From Paenibacillus_E qinlingensis_A (lineage in GTDB: Bacteria; Bacillota; Bacilli; Paenibacillales; NBRC-103111): 64,000 bases of DNA. Under the pieces are notes generated by a model. It had not been told where the DNA came from, searched no databases, and worked only from the letters and a program-made list of their open reading frames with translations. Location of the stretch: positions 1-64,000 of the forward strand of contig NZ_JAVDSB010000020.1 in NCBI RefSeq assembly GCF_031455095.1, in the 5' to 3' direction. The position numbers and the translations under genes are program-made. Shown here piece after piece: positions 7,931 through 18,100 of the stretch (positions within the stretch are counted from its first letter, which is position 1; every line of letters starts with the position of its first letter).

Positions 7931-9677
7931 GAAGGGCATCCTCCAGTTCTGTTTTATTATGCAAAATAGGGAGCAGCAGGACGACTTCCGTTCCACCTTC
8001 CTCTCTGTTTCGTAAAGTGACACCGTAAGGCTCCCCGAAATACGCTGCGATCCGGTCCATCACATTCCTGACGCCATAGCCTCCCGTTTTGCGTGGCTTC
8101 GGTGATGCCCAATCTGTCTTCAGCCCAACGCCATTATCGCGAATGATAATTTCTAATTCGTATTCCTTACGCTTAAGGGAGACGTTGACTTCCCCAGTCC
8201 TTCTGCCATGAAAACCATGAATGAAGGCATTCTCCACAAACGGTTGTATCGTTAAACGCGAAATATACAGATCTTTTAGATCTTCTTCGATATCCATGCT
8301 GTATGTGAGACGTTCTCCCCAGCGAATCTTTTGAATTTGCAGGTAGCACTCCACATGCGTTAGCTCATCCCGAATGGGAATGACCGTCTCTCCGTTCGAA
8401 AGGCCAATACGAAACATCTTGCCCATTAGCGAGACGATGGTACTGATCTTCTCTTGTCCGGAATCAATCGCTATCCAGTTCAACTGATCCAAGGTGTTGT
8501 ATAAAAAATGGGGATTAATCATCGCCTGCAGTGCCAGTATCTCCGCTTCCCGCTTCCGCTTATGCTGCGATTGCAGTGATTTCAGCAGCTCTTCAATCCG
8601 CTCCATCTGCCGACGATAGCCATTAAATAAACTCCCGAACTCGTTCTCATAGTCCGTAGGCAGATCCACCACAGCTCCTGCAGCAGGTACTCGCCCCATT
8701 CGTGACAGTAACAATCGAATTGGTTTCGTGAACTGTCTGGATAGAAACAGCGTGAAGAAAGCGGTGATGAATATCGCGGTCAATCCAACGGAGACCAAAA
8801 TATAAGCCAAGCGGATACTGCCATGTACAATCTCATTCCATGGCGTAATCTCAATCAGCATCCAGTCTGATCGCACCTTGCTCCATACGAGAAGCGCACC
8901 CTCGCCATGATCTTGGTTCACCGGTAGGTGAATATAATTCGAGGCGTTCTCCTTGCTATTGATCAGCCCAAGATCATTTTCACTTAATGTCGGCTTACCA
9001 ATCGTAGCAATTGTCCTGCCGCTCGCATCCAACAACAGCCGGTTCTTCTCTTTGCCAGCGGACCCGCCCCGAACAAGACCTTCAATCGCCGTTGCCTTCA
9101 CATTAAGCATCAGCAGCCCATAATATTTGTCCGAATTATTATAGAGCTTGCGGGCAAAGCTGATAAACTGCTGCGGTCCTTTATTCGTTGGGAGCGTCCG
9201 TTCCCCGACCCAGGTGAAGTCTAACTTCTCAATCTCCGGATACCATGACTCCTCCCGGACATGCGCCATATCCAGAATTTGCACAGGAGCCTGTGGATCG
9301 GTTTTCGTAGGGTTATCTATATATAAGTAGATCGACTGCACCATTGTCGTGCTGTAGGTGATGCTGGCCAGCATCCGCAGCATATCGTCCCTTCGATGAA
9401 ATAATTCGAACGGATCCTTCTCAAATGGATCATACCCAATCGTATTCATATTTCGGGATGCCGCAAGCGACATCTGCTCAATCGATTTCAGCTGAATATC
9501 AATCTGCTTATTCAACTCATTAAGCATATCTTGCTGATAGTAAGAGGACGTATTCGCAAGTTCCTTGGACGTCGTACTGTAGCTAATCCAAGTAAAGACG
9601 AGCAGCAAAATGGATAAGAAAGAAGCGAAGCTCCCGAAAAACAAACGGTCAATCCGCACGCGTTTAAATAAATTCAT
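7908..9677 (-). CDS. YesM-like sensor histidine kinase
   Basis: A 589-residue membrane sensor. It has an N-terminal transmembrane segment (about 12-32), an extracellular sensor domain of roughly 250 residues, a second membrane segment (about 285-310), a HAMP-like linker, a His_kinase domain with the phospho-His in MINPHFLYNTLDQL, and an ATPase domain with NAFIHG, IRDNGVGL and GGYGVRN boxes. The frame runs upstream to 9872, but the ATG at 9677 is preferred: GGGAG lies 7 bases upstream and the membrane helix then starts where expected. A terminator-like hairpin separates it from the permease gene upstream. It pairs with the overlapping YesN-like regulator and probably senses an extracellular sugar or the loaded binding protein. 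Confidence 0.9.
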   Translation of the reverse strand: MNLFKRVRIDRLFFGSFASFLSILLLVFTWISYSTTSKELANTSSYYQQDMLNELNKQIDIQLKSIEQMSLAASRNMNTIGYDPFEKDPFELFHRRDDMLRMLASITYSTTMVQSIYLYIDNPTKTDPQAPVQILDMAHVREESWYPEIEKLDFTWVGERTLPTNKGPQQFISFARKLYNNSDKYYGLLMLNVKATAIEGLVRGGSAGKEKNRLLLDASGRTIATIGKPTLSENDLGLINSKENASNYIHLPVNQDHGEGALLVWSKVRSDWMLIEITPWNEIVHGSIRLAYILVSVGLTAIFITAFFTLFLSRQFTKPIRLLLSRMGRVPAAGAVVDLPTDYENEFGSLFNGYRRQMERIEELLKSLQSQHKRKREAEILALQAMINPHFLYNTLDQLNWIAIDSGQEKISTIVSLMGKMFRIGLSNGETVIPIRDELTHVECYLQIQKIRWGERLTYSMDIEEDLKDLYISRLTIQPFVENAFIHGFHGRRTGEVNVSLKRKEYELEIIIRDNGVGLKTDWASPKPRKTGGYGVRNVMDRIAAYFGEPYGVTLRNREEGGTEVVLLLPILHNKTELEDALHVESTYY

Positions 9678-9706
9678 ACAGGCTCTCCCTTCTGGCGTAA
9701 TCATGA

Positions 9707-9742
9707 AAGCCAAAAAAGCTGCACAATATCGCAGCTTTTCAA
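9707..9742 (-). terminator. Intergenic terminator or attenuator between permease and sensor genes
   Basis: On the minus strand AAAAGCTGC pairs with GCAGCTTTTTT around a 7-base loop, ending in a T run. It sits inside the operon, between the stop of the second permease and the sensor start, so it may reduce read-through into the regulatory genes. Confidence 0.75.
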
Positions 9743-9757
9743 ATAACTCTCCAAATT

Positions 9758-10603
9758 TTACCCCTTCACCGCACCGGAAGCAATGCCGTCTACAAAGTGG
9801 CGCTGAGCCATAAAGAAAATAATTAAGGAAGGTACAACCGATAGGAGTGACATTGCGAGCAGTTGACCCCAAGGCAAAGCAGACTGACTATCTACAAACA
9901 ATTTGAGCGCAAGTCCTACTGTATATTTATCCACGGAGTTGATATACAACAGGTGCCCGAAGAAATCATCCCAGTTCCATAGGAAGCAGTAGATTGCTAC
10001 CGTAACAAGTGCAGGCTTCGTTAGCGGCAGGACAATGCGCCAGTAAATACCGAACCAACTACAGCCATCTATTTTGGCTGATTCATCCAGATCCTTCGGA
10101 AGTCCTCTTATGAATTGAATGAGTAGGAATATGAAGAACGGTCCGCCTACCCCGCCAGCCAGAGCATGCGGGACATAGAACGGCAGATACGTATTCACCC
10201 AGCCGAATGTATTAAACATAATATACTGTGGAACCATCGTTACCTGACTAGGCAGCATTAACGTGACCATCAGAATAGAGAACCAGACATTTTTGAGTGG
10301 AAAATCAAGACGGGCAAATCCGAATGCGACGAGACTGCAGGAGAATACGGATGTAATCAGTACGCCCAGTGTAAGCTCGAAAGAGTTCATATAGAAGTGC
10401 GTGAACGTATATTTCGGCAAAGCCACCCAGCCTTCGGTGAAGTTGCTCCACAGCCACACTTTCGGGAACAAACTTGGAGAGCTCATCTCATCATTGGATT
10501 TGAATGCCGCTCCAACCCACCACAGGATCGGATAGACCATAAGAATACTAAATATCGCTAAAAAGATATGAGAGCCGAGGGTCCGGCGTTGTGTAATTGT
10601 CAT
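9758..10603 (-). CDS. CUT1 ABC transporter permease, MalG type
   Basis: A 281-residue inner membrane permease with six predicted transmembrane segments. The cytoplasmic EAA loop reads DESAKIDGCSWFGIYWRIVL followed by PLTKPAL, matching the consensus for coupling to the ATPase. The C-terminus ends with the common VDGIASGAVKG. It overlaps the preceding permease gene by 4 bases (stop/start overlap), so the two are translationally coupled. It forms the membrane channel of the importer served by the binding lipoprotein at 4814-6142. Confidence 0.93.
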   Translation of the reverse strand: MTITQRRTLGSHIFLAIFSILMVYPILWWVGAAFKSNDEMSSPSLFPKVWLWSNFTEGWVALPKYTFTHFYMNSFELTLGVLITSVFSCSLVAFGFARLDFPLKNVWFSILMVTLMLPSQVTMVPQYIMFNTFGWVNTYLPFYVPHALAGGVGGPFFIFLLIQFIRGLPKDLDESAKIDGCSWFGIYWRIVLPLTKPALVTVAIYCFLWNWDDFFGHLLYINSVDKYTVGLALKLFVDSQSALPWGQLLAMSLLSVVPSLIIFFMAQRHFVDGIASGAVKG

Positions 10604-11559
10604 TTCTTACGGCCTCCTTCTGTCTCATAGAATACCCAATAGCGGGACGATGCGAAGATCAAGGCAGTCGCGATGCCGATAATAACTAGCAGTATCCAGG
10701 CCAATGCGGAAGCATAGCCCATATCATAGCGGGCGAAGGCTCTTTCGTACAAATACAAGGCGTACATGTAAGTGGAGTTAATCGGACCGCCTTTGGTAAT
10801 GATGAATGCCTGCGTGAACATTTGGAACGAGCCAATCGTCTGCAGCACTAGATTAAACAGGAGTACCGGCGAAAGCATGGGCAGCGTAATGGTAAAAAAT
10901 TGTCTCAGCTTCGATGCACCATCGACCGAAGAAGCCTCATACAGCTCCGCTGGGATTTGCTTTAGCCCAGCAAGGAAGATGACCATCGAAGATCCGAACT
11001 GCCAAGCTACCAAAATAATTAAAGTACCTAGCGCTGTACCAGGACTACTGATCCAACTAATCCCCTCCACGCCGAAAATACTTAAAAATCGATTGATAAA
11101 GCCGTCGATGCCGAATATGTTTTTCCATAAAACAGCAACAGCAATACTACTTCCGATCAGGGAAGGCAAATAAATAAAAGTACGGTAGATCGAGATACCC
11201 TTGATATTCTTGTTAAGCAACATCGCAACCAACAGGGCGCTCACCAGCTTCAGTGGCACAGAGATGACAACGAACAACAGCGTGACGGAGAGAGACTGCC
11301 TGAACGTTTCATCATCAGCGAAGATCCGCTCATAGTTTCGCAAGCCAATCCATTCGGGAGCATCGAGCAAGGTAAACTTGGTAAAGGAATAATAAACGGA
11401 CCGAATCATCGGCCATAAAGTTAAGAGTAAGAAACCAAGCAGCCATGGGGAGATGAACAAATATCCGGCGACAGGCGATTCCCAGCGGCCCTTCCAATTG
11501 AAGGCGGCGAACCGCTTTTGAGCCTGTTTACTGGCATTTGTCGTAGGTTGTGTACGCAT
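10600..11559 (-). CDS. CUT1 ABC transporter permease, MalF/UgpA type
   Basis: A 319-residue permease with six predicted membrane segments. It has the typical start of the first helix (YLFISPWLLGFLLLTLWPM) and the EAA loop LYEASSVDGASKLRQFFTIT followed by LPMLSPVL. The ATG at 11559 is preferred over an in-frame GTG at 11571, because GAGGG lies about 11 bases before the ATG whereas the GTG would abut it. It is the first gene of the locus; a promoter lies at 11602-11630 with paired operator boxes just upstream. Confidence 0.92.
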   Translation of the reverse strand: MRTQPTTNASKQAQKRFAAFNWKGRWESPVAGYLFISPWLLGFLLLTLWPMIRSVYYSFTKFTLLDAPEWIGLRNYERIFADDETFRQSLSVTLLFVVISVPLKLVSALLVAMLLNKNIKGISIYRTFIYLPSLIGSSIAVAVLWKNIFGIDGFINRFLSIFGVEGISWISSPGTALGTLIILVAWQFGSSMVIFLAGLKQIPAELYEASSVDGASKLRQFFTITLPMLSPVLLFNLVLQTIGSFQMFTQAFIITKGGPINSTYMYALYLYERAFARYDMGYASALAWILLVIIGIATALIFASSRYWVFYETEGGRKK

Positions 11560-11601
11560 ATCGGGGCTCACCCTCTTCTCAAAGTAATTTCATATACCTG
11601 T

Positions 11602-11630
11602 AGTATAAAAGAGCCCTCCCTGCAAGAAAA
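11602..11630 (-). promoter_or_regulatory. Promoter of the first CUT1 permease operon
   Basis: On the minus strand TTTTCT (11630-11625) and TATACT (11607-11602) are separated by 17 bases. The poor -35 fits an activator-dependent promoter. Confidence 0.6.
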
Positions 11631-11637
11631 TGAGGGG

Positions 11638-11670
11638 ATTGAACACAACTTCATCCCAATCGAACACAAC
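11638..11670 (-). promoter_or_regulatory. Direct-repeat operator upstream of the permease operon
   Basis: ATTGAACACAAC (11638-11649) and AATCGAACACAAC (11658-11670) have GAACACAAC cores 21 bases apart. The nearer box lies 7 bases from the -35 hexamer, the same arrangement as at 6287-6319. Confidence 0.65.
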
Positions 11671-11696
11671 CGCTGGGCCACACATTTCTAGCCCAA

Positions 11697-11726
11697 CGAA
11701 AAAGGAGCTGCTCTCAGCAGCCCCCA
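11697..11726 (-). terminator. Terminator of the small membrane protein gene
   Basis: On the minus strand GGGGCTGCT pairs with AGCAGCTCC around a short loop and is followed by TTTTTC. It supports the small gene at 11743-11943 as a transcribed unit. Confidence 0.85.
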
Positions 11727-11742
11727 TCTCGCCTAACCCTAC

Positions 11743-11943
11743 TCATACTCTCGCCCCTACTCCCACGTCCTCCTCGCTTGAGGACAACACTTCGCGTTTC
11801 ATGAAGAAACACGTCATACATGCTACAACCCCGAATCCGAATCCGATGGCGACGATATACTGGAGGGTTTCTTCAACAAACGTAGTGATCCGCAGCATCA
11901 CACCTAACATCAGCCCTTTCGAGGTATCACTTCCTTGATCCAT
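11743..11943 (-). CDS. Small membrane protein of unknown function
   Basis: A 66-residue protein starting MDQGSDTSKG, with one hydrophobic segment (YIVAIGFGFGVVACMTCFFM, about residues 30-49) and an acidic tail (SSSEED). The ATG at 11943 is preferred over an upstream in-frame start because AAAGGGGGG lies 5-6 bases before it. A strong terminator follows at 11697-11726, which supports a real transcript. I do not recognise the family. It is separate from the CUT1 operon because of that terminator. Confidence 0.6.
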   Translation of the reverse strand: MDQGSDTSKGLMLGVMLRITTFVEETLQYIVAIGFGFGVVACMTCFFMKREVLSSSEEDVGVGARV

Positions 11944-12139
11944 CCTAAGCCCCCCTTTAACCATCAATGAGATTGATTTCCTTCACCCGTAATTGTCATT
12001 AAATGCTATACATCTATTGTACAGCTGCAGCCCCCCACGCTCATCAGCCGTGAGTTTTAGCCTCATCTCGGTCTAGAGATGTAGTTTGCCTGGCTATGGT
12101 ATACTGTCCACATATGCATGATTGAAGGAGATATGATCG

Positions 12140-12883
12140 TTGAACGTGCTATACAAGCAACAAACCGACCACCATGGCATCTCCATTTATGATACAAACA
12201 CCTTTTCAGGGGAAAAAGGCCGCTTTCGCATCTTAGAGTTTTCTAACCAAGCCATGCAAGGCGCGATGGATTTGGCGCATCCAGATCGCATTCTGTTCGA
12301 GTACCCGAGAGCCATGATTCATCTCATGACGGTGAACGCTCCTAGCTTTGATCGTGTTTTCCTCATCGGTCACGGCATTGGCACCATCGCCTCCCACCTC
12401 GCTGAGAAACGTTTCACTGTGGCAGAGCTGGATGCGCATGTCGTCGAGCTCAGCAGGCGCTACTTTGACTATAGCCAGAATAATGTACATATTGGCGACG
12501 GCAGGCAACTCTTAAGCGATGAACCTTCACACACGTACGATTATATTCTTGTCGATGCTTTTACCGAGAAGGGCACGCCCCTTTCGTTAACATCATTAAC
12601 CTTTTTTCAAATGGCACGAGATAAGCTTGATTCCGATGGCGCGATTCTTCTGAACGTTATGGGGAAAGGTGAGCACGACCCGCTTCTCACGGCCATACAT
12701 ACCACGCTTAGCGAAGTATTTAACCACGTTAAAGCATTCGCCCTCCCCTCTGAGGGACGCCGCGATTTACTGAATATCATTCTAATGGGTCAAAATAAAC
12801 CGATCACCAGTCACATGCGCCATATGGCGGGCTTCGTAGAAACAGAGTTAGGCTATGGGCATATCCTGATGGATGAAGCGTAA
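12140..12883 (+). CDS. Spermidine synthase-like SAM-dependent methyltransferase fold protein
   Basis: A 247-residue protein resembling the catalytic domain of spermidine synthases. The nucleotide-binding loop is FLIGHGIGTIASHLAEK, the acidic residue after strand 2 is in VAELDAHVVELSRRYF, an SAM-site-like acid is in HIGDGRQLL, and the catalytic-acid region reads YDYILVDAFTEKG. The family's usual N-terminal beta-domain is shortened, so it may be a spermidine-synthase-like protein rather than a true polyamine enzyme. The start is TTG with AAGGAG 9 bases upstream; a nearby ATG at 12133 is in another frame. It is monocistronic or weakly linked to the following ABC-F gene. Confidence 0.75.
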   Translation: MNVLYKQQTDHHGISIYDTNTFSGEKGRFRILEFSNQAMQGAMDLAHPDRILFEYPRAMIHLMTVNAPSFDRVFLIGHGIGTIASHLAEKRFTVAELDAHVVELSRRYFDYSQNNVHIGDGRQLLSDEPSHTYDYILVDAFTEKGTPLSLTSLTFFQMARDKLDSDGAILLNVMGKGEHDPLLTAIHTTLSEVFNHVKAFALPSEGRRDLLNIILMGQNKPITSHMRHMAGFVETELGYGHILMDEA

Positions 12884-12979
12884 TTTCCTTTTTTTATTCA
12901 CCTGGGGGAGTTGTTTGCTTCCTATCGTTTATAATAAAATGTAAGAAGCAAAAAAAGTTCAATAGAAAAGGTGTCATTC

Positions 12980-14536
12980 ATGAGCATATTAAATGTAGAA
13001 CGACTTAGTCACGGATTTGGGGATCGTGCGATCTTCAACGATGTATCTTTCCGCCTGTTGAAAGGCGAGCACATCGGACTTATTGGCGCAAATGGTGAAG
13101 GGAAATCCACCTTCATGAACATCATTACCGGAAAGCTGCAGCCGGATGATGGTAAAGTGGAATGGTCCAAGCGCATGCGCGTAGGTTACCTGGACCAGCA
13201 CGCGGTGTTGAGCAAAGGAATGACGATGCGCGACGTGTTGAAGGGTGCCTTTCAGTATCTATTCGATATGGAACAAGAAATGAACGATATGTATGGCCGT
13301 ATGGGCGACGTTTCACCTGAAGAGCTGGAGCGCCTGCTCGAAGATGTAGGAACAATTCAAGATACACTTACGAATCAAGATTTCTACATGATCGATGCCA
13401 AAATCGAAGAAACGGCCCGCGGTTTGGGTCTGACAGATATCGGCTTAGATAAAGATGTCAATGATTTGAGCGGTGGGCAGCGTACGAAGGTCTTGCTGGC
13501 TAAGCTTCTTTTGGAAAAGCCAGACATCCTGCTTCTCGATGAGCCTACGAACTATTTGGATGAGCAGCATATCGAATGGTTGAAGCGCTATTTAAATGAA
13601 TACGAGAATGCCTTCATCCTCATCTCCCATGATATTCCGTTCTTGAACAGCGTAATCAACTTGATCTACCACATGGAAAACCAAGCCTTGAACCGTTATG
13701 TCGGCGACTATGACCATTTCCTAGAAGTACACGAAATGAGAAAATCTCAGCTGGAATCGGCTTATAAACGCCAACAGCAGGAGATCTCGGAGTTGAAGGA
13801 CTTCGTTCAACGTAACAAGGCGAGTGTCGCAACGCGTAACATGGCGATGTCTAGACAGAAGAAGCTCGACAAGATGGAAGTCATTGAAATTGCCAAAGAG
13901 AAACCGAAGCCACAGTTTAACTTTAAAGAAGGGCGTACGGCAGGTAAGCTCATTTTTGAAGCGACGGATCTGGTTATCGGTTACGATTCACCGTTGTCCC
14001 GTCCACTTAATCTGCGAATGGAACGTGGTCAAAAGATTGCGCTCGTCGGAGCCAACGGAATTGGTAAGACGACGTTGCTGCGCAGCATTTTAGGCGAAAT
14101 CCCGGCGTTGTCAGGTTCAGTGCATAAGGGAGAGAACCAACAAGTCGGTTATTTCCAGCAGGAAATTAAGGAATCCAACAACAATACGTGTATTGATGAG
14201 GTTTGGAATGAGTTCCCTTCGTTGAATCAATTCGAAGTGCGCGCGGCGCTTGCTCGTTGTGGACTTACGACGAAACATATCGAAAGCAAAATCGTTGTGC
14301 TCAGCGGTGGCGAAAAAGCAAAGGTTCGCTTATGCAAGCTGATTAATCGCGAAACGAACCTGCTTGTACTCGATGAGCCGACGAACCATTTGGACGTGGA
14401 CGCGAAGGAAGAACTGAAGCGTGCGCTGAAAGCGTACAAAGGCAGCATCATCCTGATCTCCCATGAACCTGATTTCTATCGTGATGTTGTAACAGAAACA
14501 TGGAACTGTGAGTCCTGGACGACCAAAGTATTCTAA
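12980..14536 (+). CDS. ABC-F family ATPase (ribosome-associated type)
   Basis: A 518-residue soluble protein with two ABC ATPase domains and no membrane segments. Domain 1: Walker A GANGEGKST, signature LSGGQRTK, Walker B ILLLDEPTNYLD. Domain 2: Walker A GANGIGKTT, signature LSGGEKAK, Walker B LLVLDEPTNHLD. The linker between them (about residues 240-310) is charged and likely helical, as in translation-factor ABC-F proteins. The ATG at 12980 is chosen because AAAAGG lies about 8 bases upstream; an in-frame GTG at 12971 overlaps that site. Members act on stalled ribosomes or protect against antibiotics; which applies is not determinable. Confidence 0.93.
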   Translation: MSILNVERLSHGFGDRAIFNDVSFRLLKGEHIGLIGANGEGKSTFMNIITGKLQPDDGKVEWSKRMRVGYLDQHAVLSKGMTMRDVLKGAFQYLFDMEQEMNDMYGRMGDVSPEELERLLEDVGTIQDTLTNQDFYMIDAKIEETARGLGLTDIGLDKDVNDLSGGQRTKVLLAKLLLEKPDILLLDEPTNYLDEQHIEWLKRYLNEYENAFILISHDIPFLNSVINLIYHMENQALNRYVGDYDHFLEVHEMRKSQLESAYKRQQQEISELKDFVQRNKASVATRNMAMSRQKKLDKMEVIEIAKEKPKPQFNFKEGRTAGKLIFEATDLVIGYDSPLSRPLNLRMERGQKIALVGANGIGKTTLLRSILGEIPALSGSVHKGENQQVGYFQQEIKESNNNTCIDEVWNEFPSLNQFEVRAALARCGLTTKHIESKIVVLSGGEKAKVRLCKLINRETNLLVLDEPTNHLDVDAKEELKRALKAYKGSIILISHEPDFYRDVVTETWNCESWTTKVF

Positions 14537-14544
14537 GCTGCACA

Positions 14545-14592
14545 CGTAAAGAGCCTATCCCATCGCTTGATGATGGAGGTAGGCTCTTTGCT
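14545..14592 (+). terminator. Terminator of the ABC-F gene
   Basis: AAAGAGCCTA pairs with TAGGCTCTTT, with an additional inner stem of CCATC and GATGG. It begins about 10 bases after the stop. Confidence 0.85.
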
Positions 14593-14680
14593 TTTCCACA
14601 AATCTGGACAAACCTCCTCTAAAATGATACATTATGTATCAGACGAAATTTGAACTAAGCCACGGAAAGCGAGGAACCGT

Positions 14681-15016
14681 ATGCTTGTTTTTCGATTCTT
14701 CTTTACAAGCAAATTGCTGCTATCCCTGCTCATTCTTTGCTTCTTTGACGCACTATTTACCGACATTGGCCTGCAGCTAGCCCTCATCCAAGAGGCCAAT
14801 CCATTGATCCGCTATCTCTACGAATGGCATATTATCGCCTACTATCTGGTGAAGCTCATTTTCCCAGTCGCTCTCATGCTGATATACCCCTACATTCGTC
14901 AAAAACTATGGGTAAAACCTTGCCTTACCCTCACCGTCGTGATTTATGCTGCCGTCAACGTGTATCACTTCGTCTGGCTTTCCTATGGACTAACCTACGT
15001 CGCTGGTCCTGCTTAG
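14681..15016 (+). CDS. Membrane protein resembling the DUF5658 family
   Basis: A 111-residue integral membrane protein with three or four hydrophobic helices. The segment FDALFTDIGLQLALIQEANP is typical of DUF5658-type proteins (an acidic residue in helix 1 and EANP at the loop). The ATG follows GAGGAACCGT. It stands alone between the ABC-F gene and the convergent hybrid kinase gene, with a terminator hairpin after it. Function is unknown. Confidence 0.75.
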   Translation: MLVFRFFFTSKLLLSLLILCFFDALFTDIGLQLALIQEANPLIRYLYEWHIIAYYLVKLIFPVALMLIYPYIRQKLWVKPCLTLTVVIYAAVNVYHFVWLSYGLTYVAGPA

Positions 15017-15044
15017 AAGGGATTGCAGCTCATCGGAAACATAT

Positions 15045-15116
15045 AGAGAGGCCTGCTGTTACGTCTACCGACTCACTCGGTATTCACGTGAACAACAGGC
15101 CTTTGGTCTTTTTTAT
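15045..15116. terminator. Terminator between convergent genes
   Basis: AGGCCTGCTGTT pairs with AACAACAGGCCT across a long loop that contains a second hairpin (CCGAC/TCGG type). A TTTTTT run follows on the plus strand. Confidence 0.75.
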
Positions 15117-15118
15117 TT

Positions 15119-18100
15119 TCAATAACCCTCACGAATGGAGACGGTTGCGTCTTGCTGTCCCAGTATGCCGTCAATTTCATGCTGAATTCGTTTCAAAAGG
15201 GAGAACACCTCCTGTGGATCGATGCCTCTCTCCAGCTCTTTCTCCATCGCAAGGACCTGCGCTACCAGCGCGTCCGCGTAAAAATTCACAGCAATCCCTT
15301 TCAGCGTGTGGATCTTCCTTTTAACAGCAACAAGCTCTCCATCGCTAATAAAAGGTGCCAGCTGATCCTGAAAATCATGATAATCCATCTTGAATTTCTC
15401 AAGCATGTATTGAAAAATATGCAGCTTATGATCAATATTTCGCATTAACTGGTCCACACCAACACCTGGATATTGCTTTGACCAGTTCAACATGTCCCAT
15501 TTCCCCAACATATCTGTCAGCTGGCGTTCCGTAATCGGCTTAATGAGCAAATCATTCATGCCCAGCTTCAGAAGCTGCATGCGATCCTGCATTAACATAT
15601 TCGCGGTAAGCGCGACGATCGGCACAAGATTCAAGCTTTTGCGCTGCCTTAGCTTCTGTGTAGCCTCGTAACCATCCATCTCTGGCATATGTATGTCCAT
15701 AAGAATCAGCTTAAATGTCTCTTTATCCGCCAATTCCAAGGCTTCAAGACCATTCTCTGCGATCAGCGGGTGATAGCCTAGCTGCTTCAATAACTCCGAA
15801 ATAACCAGTTGGTTGATTTCATTGTCTTCTACCACGAGAATATTCCCTTTGGACGCAGCGGCCTGTTTATTCACTAAAAGTGCTTGTAGTACCGGCTCCA
15901 CTGCAACGGATTGTATCCGCTCTTGAGCTAATCCTTCAATGACCATCTTCAGTTTAGCTCGGCTCACTGGTTTCACGAGCACCGCATCCGCCTGCAAAAG
16001 GTCTGGAAGTTCTGACATCTGTTCCCTTCCGTCAAGTGTCGTATACGCGATGACCTTCGTGCGTGAACGATCGATTGGAGCCATCACACGCTCTAGCCCA
16101 TCTTGATACTGGAGTTCCTCCATTTGCATATCGAGAAGCACATAGTCCACAGGCGCAGCATACCAAGCATCCTCTTCCAACGTTCTCACCAAATCTGCTG
16201 TCGTTGAAACGCTGTCGATCTGAACAGGCATAGAGCTAAGCAATTCACGGATATGCGTTGCAACAAGCGGGTTATCTTCAGCAATCCGAATACGTTGGTT
16301 CTGAACGGAGTTCATCTGCCCATCCACATCTATAAGCTTCGTCCCTGCATCTGTTCCCGCTTTCCCCAGCATTAAGTTGAAGTAGAATCGGCTGCCTTGA
16401 CCTAAGGTGGATTCCACTTGCAAGATACCGCCCATCGACTGAACCAAATGTTGGCAAATAACCAACCCTAAACCTGTCCCTCCATAACGCCGACTCATCG
16501 ATGTATCCGCTTGAGAGAACGGAACGAAGAGCTTCGAGAGCTGTTCCTTGGAAATGCCAATTCCCGTATCCTCCATGGCGAATGAAAGTAAGTAACCTTC
16601 ATCTGTTGTAGCCTCCAGAGCAACTCTCAACCTCAAATAGCCTCTCTTGGTAAACTTTATTGCATTATTCGTAAGATTAATGAGCACCTGCTCCAGACGA
16701 AACGCATCACCATTGACAAGATCAGGCAGATCCTCTGAGGTATCCAGCATAATCTCGATTCGCTTCTTTCCAAGTGAGACACTCGCAAGATCAGCTACTT
16801 TTTGGATGGATTCTTCGAGTGAGAAATCCAACGTTTCTAGTGTCATTTTGCCTGCTTCAAGCTTCGAGAAATCAAGAATATCGTTAATCGTAGCAAGCAG
16901 AACGTTAGAAGATGAATCAATTTTGTTCAAATAATCCTGCTGGATGGGGGATAACTCTGTCCGTTGCAGCAGCAAGGACAGTCCGATAATCCCGTTCAAC
17001 GGTGTTCGTATTTCATGACTCATCCGAGCTAAGAACTGACTTTTGGCCCTGTTGGATTGATCAGCCTCTTCCCGCTTCTTCAGATCAGTGATATCGTGGA
17101 CCGTTCCCGTTACACCATCAATCTCCTCATCCCCATCCATATAAAGAGGGGACAACGTGACATTATACGCGTGTTCCGAACCATCCGGATGCAGCAGCTG
17201 TATGCCGAATTGTTGCGTTTTCCGCTTCAGAATGGTTTGCTCGAATTTCATCTCCCACTTCTCTGGGTCATCCATCTGCACGACTTCCGTCAGCAGCTTT
17301 CCTTTCACTTGGTCCGATTCCAACTCGTAGGTAATATACATCTTACTATTCGATGAAGCTATTGTTCCATCGAGTCGAAAACGGAAGATAAAATCCTCTG
17401 AATTTTCTACTAATGTTCGATATTGCTCATCTCGCACTCTTGCTTTAACTAAGGCAGCTCGATGCTCCGTAACATCGCAGGCCGAGCCAATGAGTTCTGT
17501 CACATAACTATTTTTATAAATCGGTTGTAAGCTGACTAAGATCGTAAAGCCGTTATAATCATACTCATAATTCACACGTTCGCCCTGCCAGGCCCGTTCA
17601 TAATAACCTTTGATTTGAGCCTGAAAAGCTGAAGTGAATACTTTCACATCATCTATCTTTTTGCCAATGAATTGATGTGGATACAGACCTAACATTTGCA
17701 GCAGCTGTCCTTCAATCACAATGAAAACGTATTCATCTCGATGTTTATGCAGTTTAAATGTGAAACCTGGCTGAAACCTAAGCATATCAATCAACTCATC
17801 TTCGACTTGTCGAAGCTGCTGCTTATATTCCCGATTTCGTAATAAATATCGCAAGAAGCACGCAATTACGAAGACACACATCAACTGGTAAGTGATATAT
17901 TTCCAGATCGTATCAGGCGACGTCCCATACACCATCCACACCAACGTATAGTAGAAGACAAAAAAGAATGTGGAAGCCGACATCCATTGTAACCAATAGG
18001 TTTTTATTTTGGCAAAGATTATGCTCGTTCCCGTAATCGTTGCAAGCCCAATCAGCAATAGCGGCAAAGAAATCGTTCCGTCCATAATGAATCTCCCTAT

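Noticed and set aside
9678..9872. N-terminal extension of the first sensor kinase
   Set aside because: It would read through a terminator hairpin and the permease gene end; the ATG at 9677 has a good ribosome site.
11630..11938. 102-residue plus-strand frame
   Set aside because: It lies opposite the 66-residue minus-strand gene, which has a ribosome site and terminator, and it covers the operator repeats of the sugar operon.
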